Shown here: positions 51,207 to 64,000 of the stretch, piece by piece
How the letters are laid out: each line of letters starts with the position of its first letter
Position numbering within the stretch: the first letter of the stretch is position 1
NCBI RefSeq assembly: GCF_000786215.1
Contig: NZ_JROG01000003.1
Coordinates: 248,001 to 312,000, forward strand
DNA length: 64,000 bases
Reading direction: 5' to 3'
DNA from: Sphingomonas sp. 35-24ZXX
Lineage (GTDB): Bacteria; Pseudomonadota; Alphaproteobacteria; Sphingomonadales; Sphingomonadaceae
Notes under the pieces: model-generated
What the model was told of the DNA's origin: nothing
Database searches by the model: none
Seen by the model: the letters and a program-made list of their open reading frames with translations, nothing else
Made by a program: the position numbers and the translations under genes

Positions 51207-52763
51207 TTACAGGCAGGCCTCGAGATACGCCTGCTCGAAGCCGAACTGGCGGGCCTTTTCGAGCGTATAGGGGCGCAGGCCCGTCGAGCGGTATTCGCCG
51301 ATGATCTTGCCGTCGCTGCCCTCGTCCATGTACTCGAACTTGAACAGCTCCTGGGTGACGATCACTTCGCCTTCCATGCCGATCACTTCGGTGACGTTGG
51401 TGACGCGGCGTGAACCGTCGCGCAGGCGCTTGACCTGGACGATGATATCCACCGATTCGGCGATCTGACGGCTGATCGCTTCCTTGGGGATCTTGATGTC
51501 GCCCATCAGGATCATGTTTTCCATACGACCCAGGGCCTCGCGCGGGCTGTTGGCATGGAGCGTACACATCGATCCGTCATGGCCGGTGTTCATCGCGGCG
51601 AGCAGATCGAAGCACTCCGCGCCACGAATTTCGCCGAGGATGATGCGGTCAGGGCGCATACGCAGCGCGTTCTTGACGAGATCGCCGATGCTGATCGCGC
51701 CCTTGCCTTCCAGGTTGGGCGGGCGGGTTTCGAGCGGCAGCCAGTGCGGCTGCTGCAGACGAAGTTCGGCCGCATCCTCGATGGTCAGCACGCGCTCGCC
51801 CGGATCGATCATCTTCGACAGCGCGTTGAGCATTGTCGTCTTGCCCGAACCGGTACCGCCCGAGATGACGACGTTGAAGCGGCAGGCGCCTGCGATCTTG
51901 AGGGCGGTCGCCATCTTCTCCGACATCGCGCCCCAATCCTTGAGATTGTCGAGCGTGATCGGCTTTTCGGAAAACTTACGAATGGAGATCGCGGTGCCAC
52001 GCAGCGACAGCGGCGGGATAATGACGTTGACGCGGCTTCCGTCCTTGAGACGGGCGTCGGCGAGCGGGGTGGTCTGGTCGATCCGGCGGCCGACCTGGTT
52101 GACGATCCGTTGGGCAATCTGCAGCAGATGTTCCTCATCGCGGAACTGGATCGGCGCGATGGTGAGCTTGCCCTTCTTTTCGATGTAGGTCTGCTCGGGA
52201 CCATTGACCATGATATCGGTGATTTCCGGGTCGTTGAGCAGCTCCTCGAGCGGGCCGAAGCCTAGCAGCTCGTCGATCAGCACCTTTTCCAGCGCAAACT
52301 GTTCGCGCCGGTTGAGCGTCAGCTTGAGCTCGGCGAGCACTTCCAGAATGATCGGGCGGAACTCTTCGGCAAGCTCGTCCTTGGTCAGCGTGGCAGCCGC
52401 TTCGGGATCGACGCGCTCAAGCAGGCGCGGCAGCACCTGTTCCTTGATCTTGTGGACCGACGCTTCGAAGCCTTCGACCTTGGGGCCGGTATCGGCGACC
52501 GAGTTGGCGCGATCCGAAAGGCGCGTCATCGCATCCGAAAGCGCAACGCTTTCCGGTGTCATGTCCAGCGTATCGAGGCCGGGCAGATCGACGGAATCGA
52601 GATCAGGGAACTGGTCTCCGCCCATGTCCATCGACAGGCCAAGGCGGGATTCTGTGGGGGCAGGGGCTGCCCCGCCGCCCTTCATCGGTCGGGCGACGCC
52701 GAAGCTCGGCCTGGCGCCGGCACCCATCTGTCCAATCCCGTTTTTTCTGCCAAACGCGCTCAT
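51207..52763 (-). CDS. cpaF: CpaF/TadA-type secretion ATPase
   Basis: A 518-residue cytoplasmic ATPase that powers Tad/Flp pilus assembly. The Walker A box ISGGTGSGKTTMLNAL lies near residue 303, RPDRIILGEIRGAE is the Walker B/arginine region and CTLHANSPREAL is typical for the VirB11-like group. The first 100 residues are a linker. No other tad gene lies beside it within the window. The 214 bases upstream are AT-rich and may hold its promoter. Confidence 0.95.
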   Translation of the reverse strand: MSAFGRKNGIGQMGAGARPSFGVARPMKGGGAAPAPTESRLGLSMDMGGDQFPDLDSVDLPGLDTLDMTPESVALSDAMTRLSDRANSVADTGPKVEGFEASVHKIKEQVLPRLLERVDPEAAATLTKDELAEEFRPIILEVLAELKLTLNRREQFALEKVLIDELLGFGPLEELLNDPEITDIMVNGPEQTYIEKKGKLTIAPIQFRDEEHLLQIAQRIVNQVGRRIDQTTPLADARLKDGSRVNVIIPPLSLRGTAISIRKFSEKPITLDNLKDWGAMSEKMATALKIAGACRFNVVISGGTGSGKTTMLNALSKMIDPGERVLTIEDAAELRLQQPHWLPLETRPPNLEGKGAISIGDLVKNALRMRPDRIILGEIRGAECFDLLAAMNTGHDGSMCTLHANSPREALGRMENMILMGDIKIPKEAISRQIAESVDIIVQVKRLRDGSRRVTNVTEVIGMEGEVIVTQELFKFEYMDEGSDGKIIGEYRSTGLRPYTLEKARQFGFEQAYLEACL

Positions 52764-52977
52764 GGTGACCGATTTTCCCGAAAAATATCATTCGGCCAGC
52801 CCAGATGAGCTGCCCTGGTTGTGCATGGTGAATAGCCCGGAAACTTTGATAATGTCCTAACAGCCTGTGAATGCAGCCAAACATCACCCTGTCGCAGGGC
52901 TCCATGGCGCTTGCATCGCCGCCAATATCGGGCATTAAGCCCAGCAAAAGTTAACAATATCCCAGCAGGCGCACCCC

Positions 52978-53895
52978 TTGGCCGACAATTTAGTGAACCA
53001 GGCTTCGACCGAAGCGCCCCGCAGCAATGTCGCTGCCGGCATGCTGTTTGCGCTGGCAGGCTTTGCCCTGCTGTCGTGCGGTGACGGGCTGATCAAGTCG
53101 ACCAGCGGCCACTGGCCGGGCACCGCCGTGGCCGCGTTGCGCTTCACGATGGGGGCGCTCGGCCTGGGGCTGGTGCTGCTGATCCGGGAGGGGCCTGGGG
53201 GCTTTCGTTTCCCGCGGCCCAAGGTGCAGCTGGCGCGCGGATTTTTCCTGGCCGGGGCAACGGTGACCTTCTTTTCCAGCATCTTCCTGATGCCGCTCGC
53301 AACGGCGACCTCGATCCAGTTCATGGCACCTTTGCTGACCGCCGTGATATCGTCGATCCTCTACAAGGAGAGGCTGAGCCGGGGCCGCTGGATCGCCACG
53401 CTGGCGGCGTTCATCGGCGTCATGATCGTGCTGCGCCCCAGCTTTGCCGATCTGGGCTGGGCGGCATTGCTGCCACTGGCGGCAGCCTTCGGGATGAGCG
53501 GCCTGATGATGACCAACGCCCGCGCTGCAGGGTCGGGCAGCGTGCTGCTCAACCAGTTCCTGGTGGCAGCCCTCGCTGCTCCCCTGCTGGTGCTGTACGC
53601 GGTGCTCGGGCACGTCTCCGGCGTCGAAGCGCTGCAGGTCGGTTGGCCCGACCGCTATGTGATCATGGTGTGCGCGACGATCGCGGTCACCGCCAGCTTC
53701 AGCCACATGCTGATCTACCTGGCCACCGCCCGCAGCTCGGCCGCGACCGTGGCGCCGATGGTGTACATCCAGATTATCGTCGCGATTGCGATTGGCGTGG
53801 TCTTCTATCGCGACTATCCTGATCTGGTGGCGCTGGCGGGCACGTGCGTGATCATCGTCAGCGGGATCTATCTGCTGCGCAGCGGGCGCACATAG
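52978..53895 (+). CDS. EamA/DMT family transporter
   Basis: A 305-residue protein of about ten membrane helices in two EamA repeats. Start TTG 52978 or GTG 52993; neither has a strong ribosome site. Differs from the transporter at 43648. SIFLMPLATATSIQFMAPL and ARSSAATVAPMVYIQIIVAI are typical of the family. Substrate unknown. Confidence 0.85.
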   Translation: MADNLVNQASTEAPRSNVAAGMLFALAGFALLSCGDGLIKSTSGHWPGTAVAALRFTMGALGLGLVLLIREGPGGFRFPRPKVQLARGFFLAGATVTFFSSIFLMPLATATSIQFMAPLLTAVISSILYKERLSRGRWIATLAAFIGVMIVLRPSFADLGWAALLPLAAAFGMSGLMMTNARAAGSGSVLLNQFLVAALAAPLLVLYAVLGHVSGVEALQVGWPDRYVIMVCATIAVTASFSHMLIYLATARSSAATVAPMVYIQIIVAIAIGVVFYRDYPDLVALAGTCVIIVSGIYLLRSGRT

Positions 53896-53934
53896 GGGCA
53901 GGACACGGCGCTAGAGCATGGGGGCAGGGGCATT

Positions 53935-54387
53935 ATGGCACTGACAGGCTGGATCTTCGCGATGGCGATGCAGGTCGCGAGCCTGCCTGCACCGCCGACG
54001 CTGCCGTGCTGGATCGAAGGGCGCTGGGTCTCCGAGGAAGCCGAAGGCCGCTGGACCGAGGAAAACTGGACCGGCTGCCGCGCCGAAACGATGATGGGCA
54101 CCGGGCGCGGCGGACGCGGGGACGCGGTCACCAGCTACGAGTTCATGCGCATTGCGCGCAACGAGAATGGTGATCTGATGTTCTACGGATCGCCGTTCGG
54201 CAATCCGGCTGCCGCGTTTCGTGCGGTCAAGGCCGGCCCGACCGAGGTCGTGTTCGTCAACCCCAACCACGAATATCCGCAGCGCATCCGCTACTGGATG
54301 GAAGGCGACATGCTGCTGGCCGAAGCGAGCATGCGGGACGGGTCGCGGCCACAGGCGTGGCGCTACAAACGGATACCGATAAAATAG
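53935..54387 (+). CDS. DUF6265-like secreted protein
   Basis: A 150-residue protein with a short signal-like start (MALTGWIFAMAMQVASLPAP) and CWIEGRWVSE, NWTGCRAETMMGTGR and YEFMRIARNENG, which match the DUF6265 pattern. Two cysteines may pair. Function unknown. GGGGCAGGGG lies before the start. Confidence 0.72.
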   Translation: MALTGWIFAMAMQVASLPAPPTLPCWIEGRWVSEEAEGRWTEENWTGCRAETMMGTGRGGRGDAVTSYEFMRIARNENGDLMFYGSPFGNPAAAFRAVKAGPTEVVFVNPNHEYPQRIRYWMEGDMLLAEASMRDGSRPQAWRYKRIPIK

Positions 54388-54435
54388 AAAAGGTTCGTCC
54401 GCGCCAGACTGGTCAGGCGCAGCAAACCGCGAAAG

Positions 54436-54693
54436 TCAGCCCGAAACGCGTTCGGCCAGGATGGTCAGGCCCTGTTCGTTGACTTCGGCAAAGCCGCCTT
54501 CGATCGCGATGGTTTCCGGCTGGCTGCCTTCGGTCTTGTAGATCGAGACCAGGCCGTCGCGCACGGTCGACATCAGGGGCGCATGGCCCTCCAGCACGCC
54601 GAACTCACCCTCTGCGCCGGGCACGACAACCATGTGCACCGCTTCGGAGCGGACCAGCTTTTCAGGGGTTACGAGTTCAAACTGCAGTGCCAT
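54436..54693 (-). CDS. atpC: F1 ATP synthase epsilon subunit, short form
   Basis: An 85-residue epsilon subunit that contains only the N-terminal beta-sandwich ([32 protein letters not shown]). The C-terminal two-helix domain, present in the usual 130-140-residue form, is absent, so it cannot inhibit ATP hydrolysis in the way described for E. coli. Last gene of the operon, 52 bases after atpD with a hairpin in between. Confidence 0.95.
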   Translation of the reverse strand: MALQFELVTPEKLVRSEAVHMVVVPGAEGEFGVLEGHAPLMSTVRDGLVSIYKTEGSQPETIAIEGGFAEVNEQGLTILAERVSG

Positions 54694-54709
54694 TTACAAA
54701 TTCCTCAAT

Positions 54710-54734
54710 GCCCTCTCCCTTTGGGGGAGAGGGC
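54710..54734 (-). repeat. Hairpin between atpD and atpC
   Basis: Perfect 10-bp inverted repeat GCCCTCTCCC/GGGAGAGGGC with a five-base loop. It lies between the atpD stop and atpC start. No T-run, so it more likely adjusts mRNA stability or reduces epsilon relative to beta. Confidence 0.65.
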
Positions 54735-54745
54735 AGGATGTTCAA

Positions 54746-56212
<1,467 letters not shown>

Positions 56213-57088
56213 TTAAAGGGCTTCGGCGCCCGAGATGATTTCAACGAGTTCGGTGGTGATCGCGGCCTGACGGCTGCGGTTGTATTCGATGGTGAGCCGG
56301 TTGATCAGATCGCCCGCGTTGCGCGTGGCGTTGTCCATCGCGGTCATCGAAGCACCCTGTTCGGACGCGGCATTCTCCAGCAGCGCACCGAAGATCTGCG
56401 TGGTGACGTTGCGCGGCAGCAGTTCGGCGAGGATTTCCTCCTCATCAGGCTCGTATTCGACCGCTGCGTCGGTCGCAGGCGCACCGCCCGCGGGGATAGC
56501 AACCGGGATGATCTGACGACCCACCGGTTCTTGCAGCAGAGCCGAGCGGAACTTGGAGTAGAACAGATGGGCGACGTCGAATTCGCCCTTTTCGAACATC
56601 GCGATCAGCTCGGCCGAAATCGCCTGCGCTTCGGCAAAGCCCTGGTTCTTCAGCGCAGTGGTGTCGAAATAGCGCACGACCTGCTTGGGATATTCGCGGA
56701 TGATCATCGCGCGGCCCTTGCGGCCCACGAGATAGAACAGCACGGTCTTGCCGGCGGCTTCCAGTTCACGTGCCTTGAGCTTTGCAGCCTTGACGATGTT
56801 CGCGTTGAACGCGCCGCAAAGGCCACGGTCGGACGAGGTGACGATGATCAGGTGAACCTGATCCTTGCCGGTACCTGCCAGCAGCTTGGGGCTCGAATCG
56901 CTGATCGCGATCTTCGATGCCAGCGACGCCATGACCCGTTCCAGACGCCCGGCATAGGGACGCGCGGCTTCCGCCGCCGCCTGCGCCTTGCGCAGCTTGG
57001 CGGATGCCACCATCTGCTTGGCCTTGGTGATCTTCTGGGTCGACTTGACCGAGGCGATCCGGCCCTTGAGTTCTTTCAGACTGGCCAT
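56213..57088 (-). CDS. atpG: F1 ATP synthase gamma subunit
   Basis: A 291-residue central stalk subunit. It begins [20 protein letters not shown] and ends [15 protein letters not shown], the usual coiled-coil ends that rotate inside the alpha/beta ring. Length standard. 24 bases to atpD. Confidence 0.97.
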   Translation of the reverse strand: MASLKELKGRIASVKSTQKITKAKQMVASAKLRKAQAAAEAARPYAGRLERVMASLASKIAISDSSPKLLAGTGKDQVHLIIVTSSDRGLCGAFNANIVKAAKLKARELEAAGKTVLFYLVGRKGRAMIIREYPKQVVRYFDTTALKNQGFAEAQAISAELIAMFEKGEFDVAHLFYSKFRSALLQEPVGRQIIPVAIPAGGAPATDAAVEYEPDEEEILAELLPRNVTTQIFGALLENAASEQGASMTAMDNATRNAGDLINRLTIEYNRSRQAAITTELVEIISGAEAL

Positions 57089-57178
57089 GATGTCCTAACT
57101 TCAAACCCTGTTCGGTCTCCCCCGGAATTGCGGGGAGCCAGTGTGTGCCAATTCACCTCGCGCCGCCGGCGCAAGATG

Positions 57179-57200
57179 GGCCCCTGCCTGCGCAGGGGCC
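57179..57200 (-). repeat. Hairpin between atpA and atpG
   Basis: Perfect 9-bp inverted repeat GGCCCCTGC/GCAGGGGCC with a four-base loop, just after the atpA stop. The 117-base gap also has a TCCCC/GGGGA pair near 57118-57136. May stabilise the upstream message. Confidence 0.65.
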
Positions 57201-57205
57201 AGCCA

Positions 57206-59297
<2,092 letters not shown>

Positions 59298-59376
59298 GCG
59301 AATGCTTTCCCTTGCCGTTATGGTATTGCATCAGGCTCGAGCGGGAGATGTGCACCTCCCTCACCTGTCGGCGCGG

Positions 59377-59405
59377 CGGTTAGCACTCATCATGTTGCAT
59401 TGCAA
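59377..59405 (-). promoter_or_regulatory. Possible promoter of atpHAGDC
   Basis: On the minus strand TTGCAA (plus 59400-59405) and TAACCG (plus 59377-59382) lie 17 bases apart, 80 bases before the atpH start. The remaining 248-base gap holds no gene. Confidence 0.4.
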
Positions 59406-59544
59406 GACGGGGGAAGCGATCGCCGGTACGCTGGAAATTTCCCGGCGAATCGCCGCTTTGCGGCAGTATGCTGAAGGATGCCTTTACCATTTGTTTGTAA
59501 CCTCACGCATATCGCGAAGCCGATAGGTTACTGACAGGTCCGCC

Positions 59545-61311
59545 ATGGAATCGCCGCCACTGAAATTGAATTTTGCCCGAACGCGGCTGGAAGTGATGGC
59601 TTGGGCGGCGAGTCTGAGCGTCCAGGCCAAGATGCGCCTCGTCCTCAATACCATGCTCGGCCTGCTGGCTCTGCTCGCGCTGGGGGCGATTACCGTGATC
59701 GCAGTCACCCAGTATACGACGAGCACGCTACTGACCGAGCGGATCCAGCCGACCATTCGGCTGCAGGCGATAGTCGATGGATATCGCGAATCTCTCGTCG
59801 TTTCGAGCAAGGTCAAGGCCAGCATGATGTCGCCGCAGGCAGGGCTCGTAGTGCTCAACGATCTGGACCGGAAGATCGAGGTCAACTGGGTCTGGATGGA
59901 GCAGAGCACCTTCGCGACAGAATTCCCCAAGGAGATGGCGGCTCTGGAAATAAACCGCAGGACTGCGGATACAGCGAAGGGGAAGCTGCGCAGCCTGATG
60001 CAGTCGGGATCGGTTGACAGTATCGAAGACTTCATCGCGACCGATCTGCACCACGGGCTCGACCCGATGCTGGTGACGAGCCAGAACGCTATCGAAATGA
60101 TGCGTAAGCGCGGCGCAGCGCAGCTCAAGACCCTGCGCGAATTCTATATCGCCTCGCTGGCATTCTCCACAGTGCTGGTGCTGTTTGCCGGGGTTTTCGC
60201 GCATTGGTGTCTGCGCCATGCCAACCGGGACTTTCTGGTCCCGCTGATGGCGCTGGCGCAATATGCCATGCCAGAGAAGCGGCAAACCGCGCCGGTCCGT
60301 GACCTTGGCCTGCGACGCCGGGATGAAATCGGGGCCATTGCCAGGGCGATCCACCGGTCGCATGCCAAGGCTGATCGCGTGTTACAGGCCGAACGGGATC
60401 GTCAGGCGGCGACGCTCCAGCTGCAGCGTGAGCAGATGGATCGCCAGGAAGAACGCAACCGGCGCTCGGTCGAGATCGACCGGCTTTTTGCCATGCACGA
60501 AACACGGCTGTCCGAGCTGTCAGAGAAGCTCGCCAAGGCCGCTCTTGGAATGCGCGAAGGCGTTCAGGAGATGAAGCGCAATGCTGCGCAGGCGCAGGAC
60601 CTCAGCCAGCATTGCGCCGACCGTGCTAACCGTGCGGCGCAATCGGTCAACCTGATCAACCGCCACGGACGCAGGCTGCAGGAAACCGGCGGCGGCGTGC
60701 GCGGGCTTGTCGCCGACAGTGCCCGCAACATCTACGACGCCCATGATGCCAGTCGATCAAGCCGCGAAATTGCCGCGCAGCTGCAGGAGGTGGCTGGAGA
60801 AATCTCCGGAATTCTCGCGCTGATCACGCATATTGCCAAGCAGACCAACCTGCTGGCGCTGAACGCCACGATCGAGGCCGCTCGTGCCGGCGAGGCAGGC
60901 CGTGGCTTTGCCGTGGTGGCGCAGGAGGTCAAGAATCTCGCCAGCCAGACCCAGAGTGCTGCTGCCTCGGTCGAGCAGAGGCTGGGCAGCGTCGCCGCCA
61001 TGACCGAGCAGGTCTCCAGCGCGGTCGTATCGGTGGACGGTCATGTCGATGTGATTCGCCAGAACGCCGACCGGATCGATGCCGCAGTGTCGGAGCAGGA
61101 TGATGCCAGCCGCGATATTCTCCAGGCGCTTGGAAACCTGCTCGATGGCACCAACTCGGTCGTGGTGCAGATCGGCGAGCTGACCGCGACATCCACCACC
61201 GCCAATATGTCAGCCCAGGCGTTGAGCGAGACCGCCGAAGACGTGGCGCGGCAATCGCAGGAACTGCGCGAGCAGATGCTGCAACTCGCAAGCGCGGTGC
61301 GCGCGGCTTAG
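59545..61311 (+). CDS. Methyl-accepting chemotaxis protein
   Basis: A 588-residue chemoreceptor-like protein. Membrane helices at about 34-55 and 205-225 flank a helical periplasmic region of about 150 residues, followed by a HAMP-like linker, a long coiled coil, and the conserved hairpin tip [21 protein letters not shown] with [16 protein letters not shown]. It would signal to a CheA kinase not encoded here. The ligand is unknown. Confidence 0.92.
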   Translation: MESPPLKLNFARTRLEVMAWAASLSVQAKMRLVLNTMLGLLALLALGAITVIAVTQYTTSTLLTERIQPTIRLQAIVDGYRESLVVSSKVKASMMSPQAGLVVLNDLDRKIEVNWVWMEQSTFATEFPKEMAALEINRRTADTAKGKLRSLMQSGSVDSIEDFIATDLHHGLDPMLVTSQNAIEMMRKRGAAQLKTLREFYIASLAFSTVLVLFAGVFAHWCLRHANRDFLVPLMALAQYAMPEKRQTAPVRDLGLRRRDEIGAIARAIHRSHAKADRVLQAERDRQAATLQLQREQMDRQEERNRRSVEIDRLFAMHETRLSELSEKLAKAALGMREGVQEMKRNAAQAQDLSQHCADRANRAAQSVNLINRHGRRLQETGGGVRGLVADSARNIYDAHDASRSSREIAAQLQEVAGEISGILALITHIAKQTNLLALNATIEAARAGEAGRGFAVVAQEVKNLASQTQSAAASVEQRLGSVAAMTEQVSSAVVSVDGHVDVIRQNADRIDAAVSEQDDASRDILQALGNLLDGTNSVVVQIGELTATSTTANMSAQALSETAEDVARQSQELREQMLQLASAVRAA

Positions 61312-61400
61312 CTCGTCAGGGCTTTGAACGCATGATCCGGGACGCGCGGCGCGCTGTCGCCGGTTAGGCAAGGGGCAGACCTCAAGCAGGAGCTGCCCTG

Positions 61401-61865
61401 ATGACCTACACCATCGCCGGACTTGACCCGGCCTCCTTTTCCCACCTGTTCGCCTTGTCGGATGCCGATCTGGAAAGGCACGATGCCTTGCGGGTAACTG
61501 CTACGAGCTATCCCGGGTTTCCATGCCGGATCAGCCTTGAGGATGCGGCGCTCGGGGAAACCGTGATCCTGCTCCATCATGTCAGTCACCGCGCCAGGAC
61601 CCCGTATCGCAGCAGCTACGCGATCTATGTTCGTCAGGTTGCCGAGGCCGCCCAATACCGAGATAGTTTGCCTCCGGTCATGCTCGGTCGCCCGCTGGGC
61701 CTGCGCGCATTCGACGAGGCGGGCATGCTGCGCGATGCCAGGCTGGCGATGCCCGGAGAGGGCGATGCAGCCATTCGAGGACTGTTTGCCAATCCGGAAA
61801 TTGCCTATATCCACGCGCACAATGCGGCCCATGGCTGCTTTGTCGCACAGATCGACAGGGGGTGA
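61401..61865 (+). CDS. DUF1203 family protein
   Basis: A 154-residue cytoplasmic protein. TATSYPGFPCRISLEDA, ETVILLHHVSH and YIHAHNAAHGCFVAQIDRG match the DUF1203 family, whose role is unknown. AGGAG precedes the start. The stop overlaps the ada start by four bases. Confidence 0.88.
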   Translation: MTYTIAGLDPASFSHLFALSDADLERHDALRVTATSYPGFPCRISLEDAALGETVILLHHVSHRARTPYRSSYAIYVRQVAEAAQYRDSLPPVMLGRPLGLRAFDEAGMLRDARLAMPGEGDAAIRGLFANPEIAYIHAHNAAHGCFVAQIDRG

Positions 61866-62896
61866 CGGTGGACGCGACCATGGATGACACCGCTGCCTGG
61901 GCTGCGGTCTTGCGCCGCGACCGCGCATATGATGGCCGGTTCGTGACGGGGGTGCTCACCACGGGCATCTACTGCAGGCCCTCCTGCGCGGCGCGGCACC
62001 CAGCGCGCGCCAATGTGCGCTTCTTTGCCGATGGCGCTGCTGCCCGGGCCGCAGGGCTGCGCGCCTGCAAGCGATGCCTGCCCGACGATGTCGCGCGGGA
62101 TGCGACCGCTGTGCTCGCTGCCATCGAGGCGATTCGCGGCAACCAGGAACCGCTCGCGCTGTCCGCCCTGGCTGCGGAGTGCGGCTATTCTCCGGCCCAT
62201 TTCCAGCGGATATTCAGCCGCCATACCGGCCTTTCGCCAGCCGCTTATGCTCGCGCACTGCGCACCGAGCGGGCGCGCGAGGCGCTGACCATCAACGACA
62301 GGGTGGTGGATGCCATCTATGAGGCGGGGTTCAATGCGCCTTCGCGCTTTTACGGAACGATGAAAGGACGGATCGGCATGGATCCTTCGGCATGGAAGAA
62401 TGGCGGGCAGGGGGTCGATATCCACTGGACGAAGACCGACACCAGCCTTGGACAAATGCTGGTGGCATGGACCGACAAGGGCGTGTGCCGGCTGTCGTTC
62501 AACGAGGATGCGCAGGCGCTGGCCGTCCGCTTTCCGGCTGCACGGCTGACCGAGGCCGGAGACGATGCCGCGACCTATGTTGCGCGCATCGTGGCCGGTG
62601 TGGAGGCGCCAGCCGCAAGCGCTGCCATTCCGGTGGATGTGCGTGGCACGGCCTTCCAGGAGGCCGTCTGGAAAGCCTTGTCCGAAATACCGGCGGGCGA
62701 AACCCGCAGCTATGCGCAGCTGGCCGCCGCCATCGGCAGACCGGCTGCGGTCAGGGCGGTGGGGTCAGCCTGCGGAGCCAATCCGGTGGCAGTGCTGATC
62801 CCCTGTCACCGTGCGCTGCGGAGCGATGGCACGCTGGGCGGCTATGCCTATGGGCTCGGGATCAAGACCGAACTGCTCAAGCGCGAGGCGGATTGA
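61862..62896 (+). CDS. ada: Ada: methylphosphotriester repair, AraC regulator and O6-methylguanine methyltransferase
   Basis: A 344-residue three-part protein. From the GTG at 61862 the N-Ada zinc cysteines fall at 38, 42, 69 and 72, the same numbers as in E. coli Ada, which supports this start. The middle part is an AraC-type helix-turn-helix (LSALAAECGYSPAHFQRIF), and the C-terminal part is the methyltransferase with Cys315 in VLIPCHRAL. It repairs alkylated DNA and, once methylated, activates the repair genes. Operon with DUF1203. Confidence 0.96.
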   Translation: MTVDATMDDTAAWAAVLRRDRAYDGRFVTGVLTTGIYCRPSCAARHPARANVRFFADGAAARAAGLRACKRCLPDDVARDATAVLAAIEAIRGNQEPLALSALAAECGYSPAHFQRIFSRHTGLSPAAYARALRTERAREALTINDRVVDAIYEAGFNAPSRFYGTMKGRIGMDPSAWKNGGQGVDIHWTKTDTSLGQMLVAWTDKGVCRLSFNEDAQALAVRFPAARLTEAGDDAATYVARIVAGVEAPAASAAIPVDVRGTAFQEAVWKALSEIPAGETRSYAQLAAAIGRPAAVRAVGSACGANPVAVLIPCHRALRSDGTLGGYAYGLGIKTELLKREAD

Positions 62897-62903
62897 CCGC
62901 CGC

Positions 62904-64000
62904 CTATTTCTTCGCGTTGGCCTTGGGCCGGACGGTGCAGCTGTAGGTCAGGACCTCGTTGGGCTGGGCAGGCAGCGCCTGACGCAGCGCCTTCTGCATG
63001 TCTTCCAGCTCGGCGAGCCGGTCGGGTTCGGTCGTGCAGCTCTTGCTGGTGTAGCGCGCGCGGATCTTGCGGGCGGTCTCCATGGTGGCGAGACCCAGCT
63101 GGAAATTCTCGGTTCGGAATTCGCGGGTTGCCGGGTTGAACTGGTTGATCGCCACCAGCTGGTCCTCGTTGCGCACGAAGACCCGGGTCCAGCCATCGGC
63201 ATCCTGGCCATATTGCGTCCGATCATTCACGCAGCCGCTGGCGGTCCAGCCGATTTCGACGGACGGTGGCGTCGAGCGCGTGATCTTGCTGCGTTCGGGA
63301 ACGATCCGGCATTCGTAGACGCCATCGCTTGCGCCGGCCAGCACGCCCTTTTCGCCGAGCTCCTTCTTGACCGCGGCCATGGCGATGTCTTCGGCCTTGT
63401 CGAAGCTCGGACGGAGCGCGAGTCCCAGTGCTGCGGTCAGCACCAGCGCGCCGGTCACGGCACCGGCGATCTTGCGCTTGTCGCCATCGCCGCGCTCGTG
63501 CAGCACGAAGGTCGCACCGGCGCCCAAGCCCGCCAGCACCAGCATCAACGCCGCAAAAGCGACATGGTTTTCACGGGCCGCGATCACCTCATGTTCGGCC
63601 TCGCGCAGCGCGCGTTCCTCCAGATCGCGCCGCTCGGCCTGCTCGGACTGCTGCCGCTCACGGGTGTTGATAGCGGCGGCTGCGGCACGCGTGCGCTCTT
63701 CTGCCGACAGTTCCGCGACCGAGCGGCAGGGCGAGTCCGCCAGCTGGTAATCGATCTTGGCCGACCGCAGAAAGCTGAACAGTTCGCGGTTCGACACGGC
63801 AAAGCCATATTCGGCATCGTTGCCGTCGGACAGCGACCCAAAGCTGTTGACCCCGGCCACGCGGCCGCACAGGTCCACCAGCGGTCCGCCGCTGTTCCCC
63901 TTGGCGAGCGCGGCGGTGTGCAGGATTGTGTCGAAGTCACGGGTGGTGCGCCCGCCCGAGATCACGCCCGGGGTCTTGACCGGCGCCATCGGCGCTACCG
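62904..64000 (-). CDS. Trypsin-like serine protease with a membrane segment, 3' part
   Basis: C-terminal 365 residues or so of a protein whose start lies beyond the window; the frame is open to base 64000. It opens with the end of an S1C peptidase domain, including the serine motif AKGNSGGPLVDL. A coiled-coil stretch rich in Glu/Arg (about 95-140 residues in) leads to two hydrophobic helices (ENHVAFAALMLVLAGLGAGA and KIAGAVTGALVLTAALGLAL) and a separate C-terminal domain of unknown type with three cysteines. His and Asp of the triad are outside the window. Confidence 0.8.
   Translation of the reverse strand, partial: VAPMAPVKTPGVISGGRTTRDFDTILHTAALAKGNSGGPLVDLCGRVAGVNSFGSLSDGNDAEYGFAVSNRELFSFLRSAKIDYQLADSPCRSVAELSAEERTRAAAAAINTRERQQSEQAERRDLEERALREAEHEVIAARENHVAFAALMLVLAGLGAGATFVLHERGDGDKRKIAGAVTGALVLTAALGLALRPSFDKAEDIAMAAVKKELGEKGVLAGASDGVYECRIVPERSKITRSTPPSVEIGWTASGCVNDRTQYGQDADGWTRVFVRNEDQLVAINQFNPATREFRTENFQLGLATMETARKIRARYTSKSCTTEPDRLAELEDMQKALRQALPAQPNEVLTYSCTVRPKANAKK

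Noticed and set aside
52933-52955. TTAA...TTAAC as a CtrA site before cpaF
   Set aside because: The spacing between half-sites is 12 bases instead of seven.

Overview
The window looks like the chromosome of a high-GC alphaproteobacterium, most likely a member of the Sphingomonadales. This rests on gene content and order: glnE next to a Bcp-type peroxiredoxin and an M23 peptidase, a tiny aa3-oxidase subunit IV in front of a three-gene pnt transhydrogenase set, a glycine cleavage operon with split GcvP under a tandem glycine riboswitch, an F1 operon ordered atpHAGDC with a very short epsilon subunit, and many acyl-CoA genes. No rRNA, tRNA, insertion sequence, prophage or CRISPR array was seen. 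Coding density is high, and most long open frames on the opposite strand are shadows of GC-rich genes.

Layout. 1-3.1 kb: glnE (3' part), bcp, M23 peptidase. 3.2-11.5 kb: an inducible-looking catabolic cluster with acyl-CoA ligase, cytochrome P450, aldehyde dehydrogenase, thiolase, SDR, enoyl-CoA hydratase and a TetR regulator. Its two promoters share an 18-bp palindrome TTTAAyCGnnCGrTTAAA. 11.6-19.4 kb: a small unknown protein, DUF2147, a beta-helix protein paired with an SO2930-type diheme cytochrome, MTA phosphorylase, an MpaB-like protein and a large GGDEF/EAL/PilZ protein. 19.5-27.2 kb: a YceI lipoprotein, then a sulfatase locus. 27.3-35.8 kb: recQ, a sigma-54-type response regulator with an altered GAFTGA loop, subunit IV plus pnt genes, a racemase and a dGTPase-like protein. 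35.9-40.7 kb: riboswitch and gcvT-gcvH-gcvPA-gcvPB. 40.7-54.4 kb: two methyltransferase-type genes, an acyl-CoA synthetase, valine-type beta-oxidation genes, an alpha/beta hydrolase, an amine oxidase, cpaF, two EamA transporters and small unknowns. 54.4-59.3 kb: atpHAGDC on the minus strand. 59.5-64 kb: a chemoreceptor-like protein, DUF1203, ada and the 3' part of a trypsin-like membrane protease.

The most interesting system is the sulfatase locus at 20.1-27.2 kb. Two membrane-anchored formylglycine sulfatases, a long GST-like protein and a four-helix membrane protein form a plus-strand operon. A facing minus-strand operon encodes a DUF1330-like protein, a TetR regulator and a formylglycine-generating enzyme that carries a lipoprotein signal. 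Four copies of a 17-bp dyad, TGACATAGnnnGTGTCA, sit on the promoters of both operons (20145, 22036, 27211), plus one orphan copy at 12064. I infer a self-contained regulon in which the locus's own TetR protein controls the sulfatases and the enzyme that activates them, with activation possibly taking place in the periplasm. The substrate is unknown.

The catabolic cluster at 3.2-11.5 kb probably hydroxylates or oxidises a hydrophobic acid, activates it to a CoA thioester and shortens it by beta-oxidation. The genes at 44.8-47.8 kb fit isobutyryl-CoA (valine) breakdown. All functions are read from motifs and context; no database search was possible.
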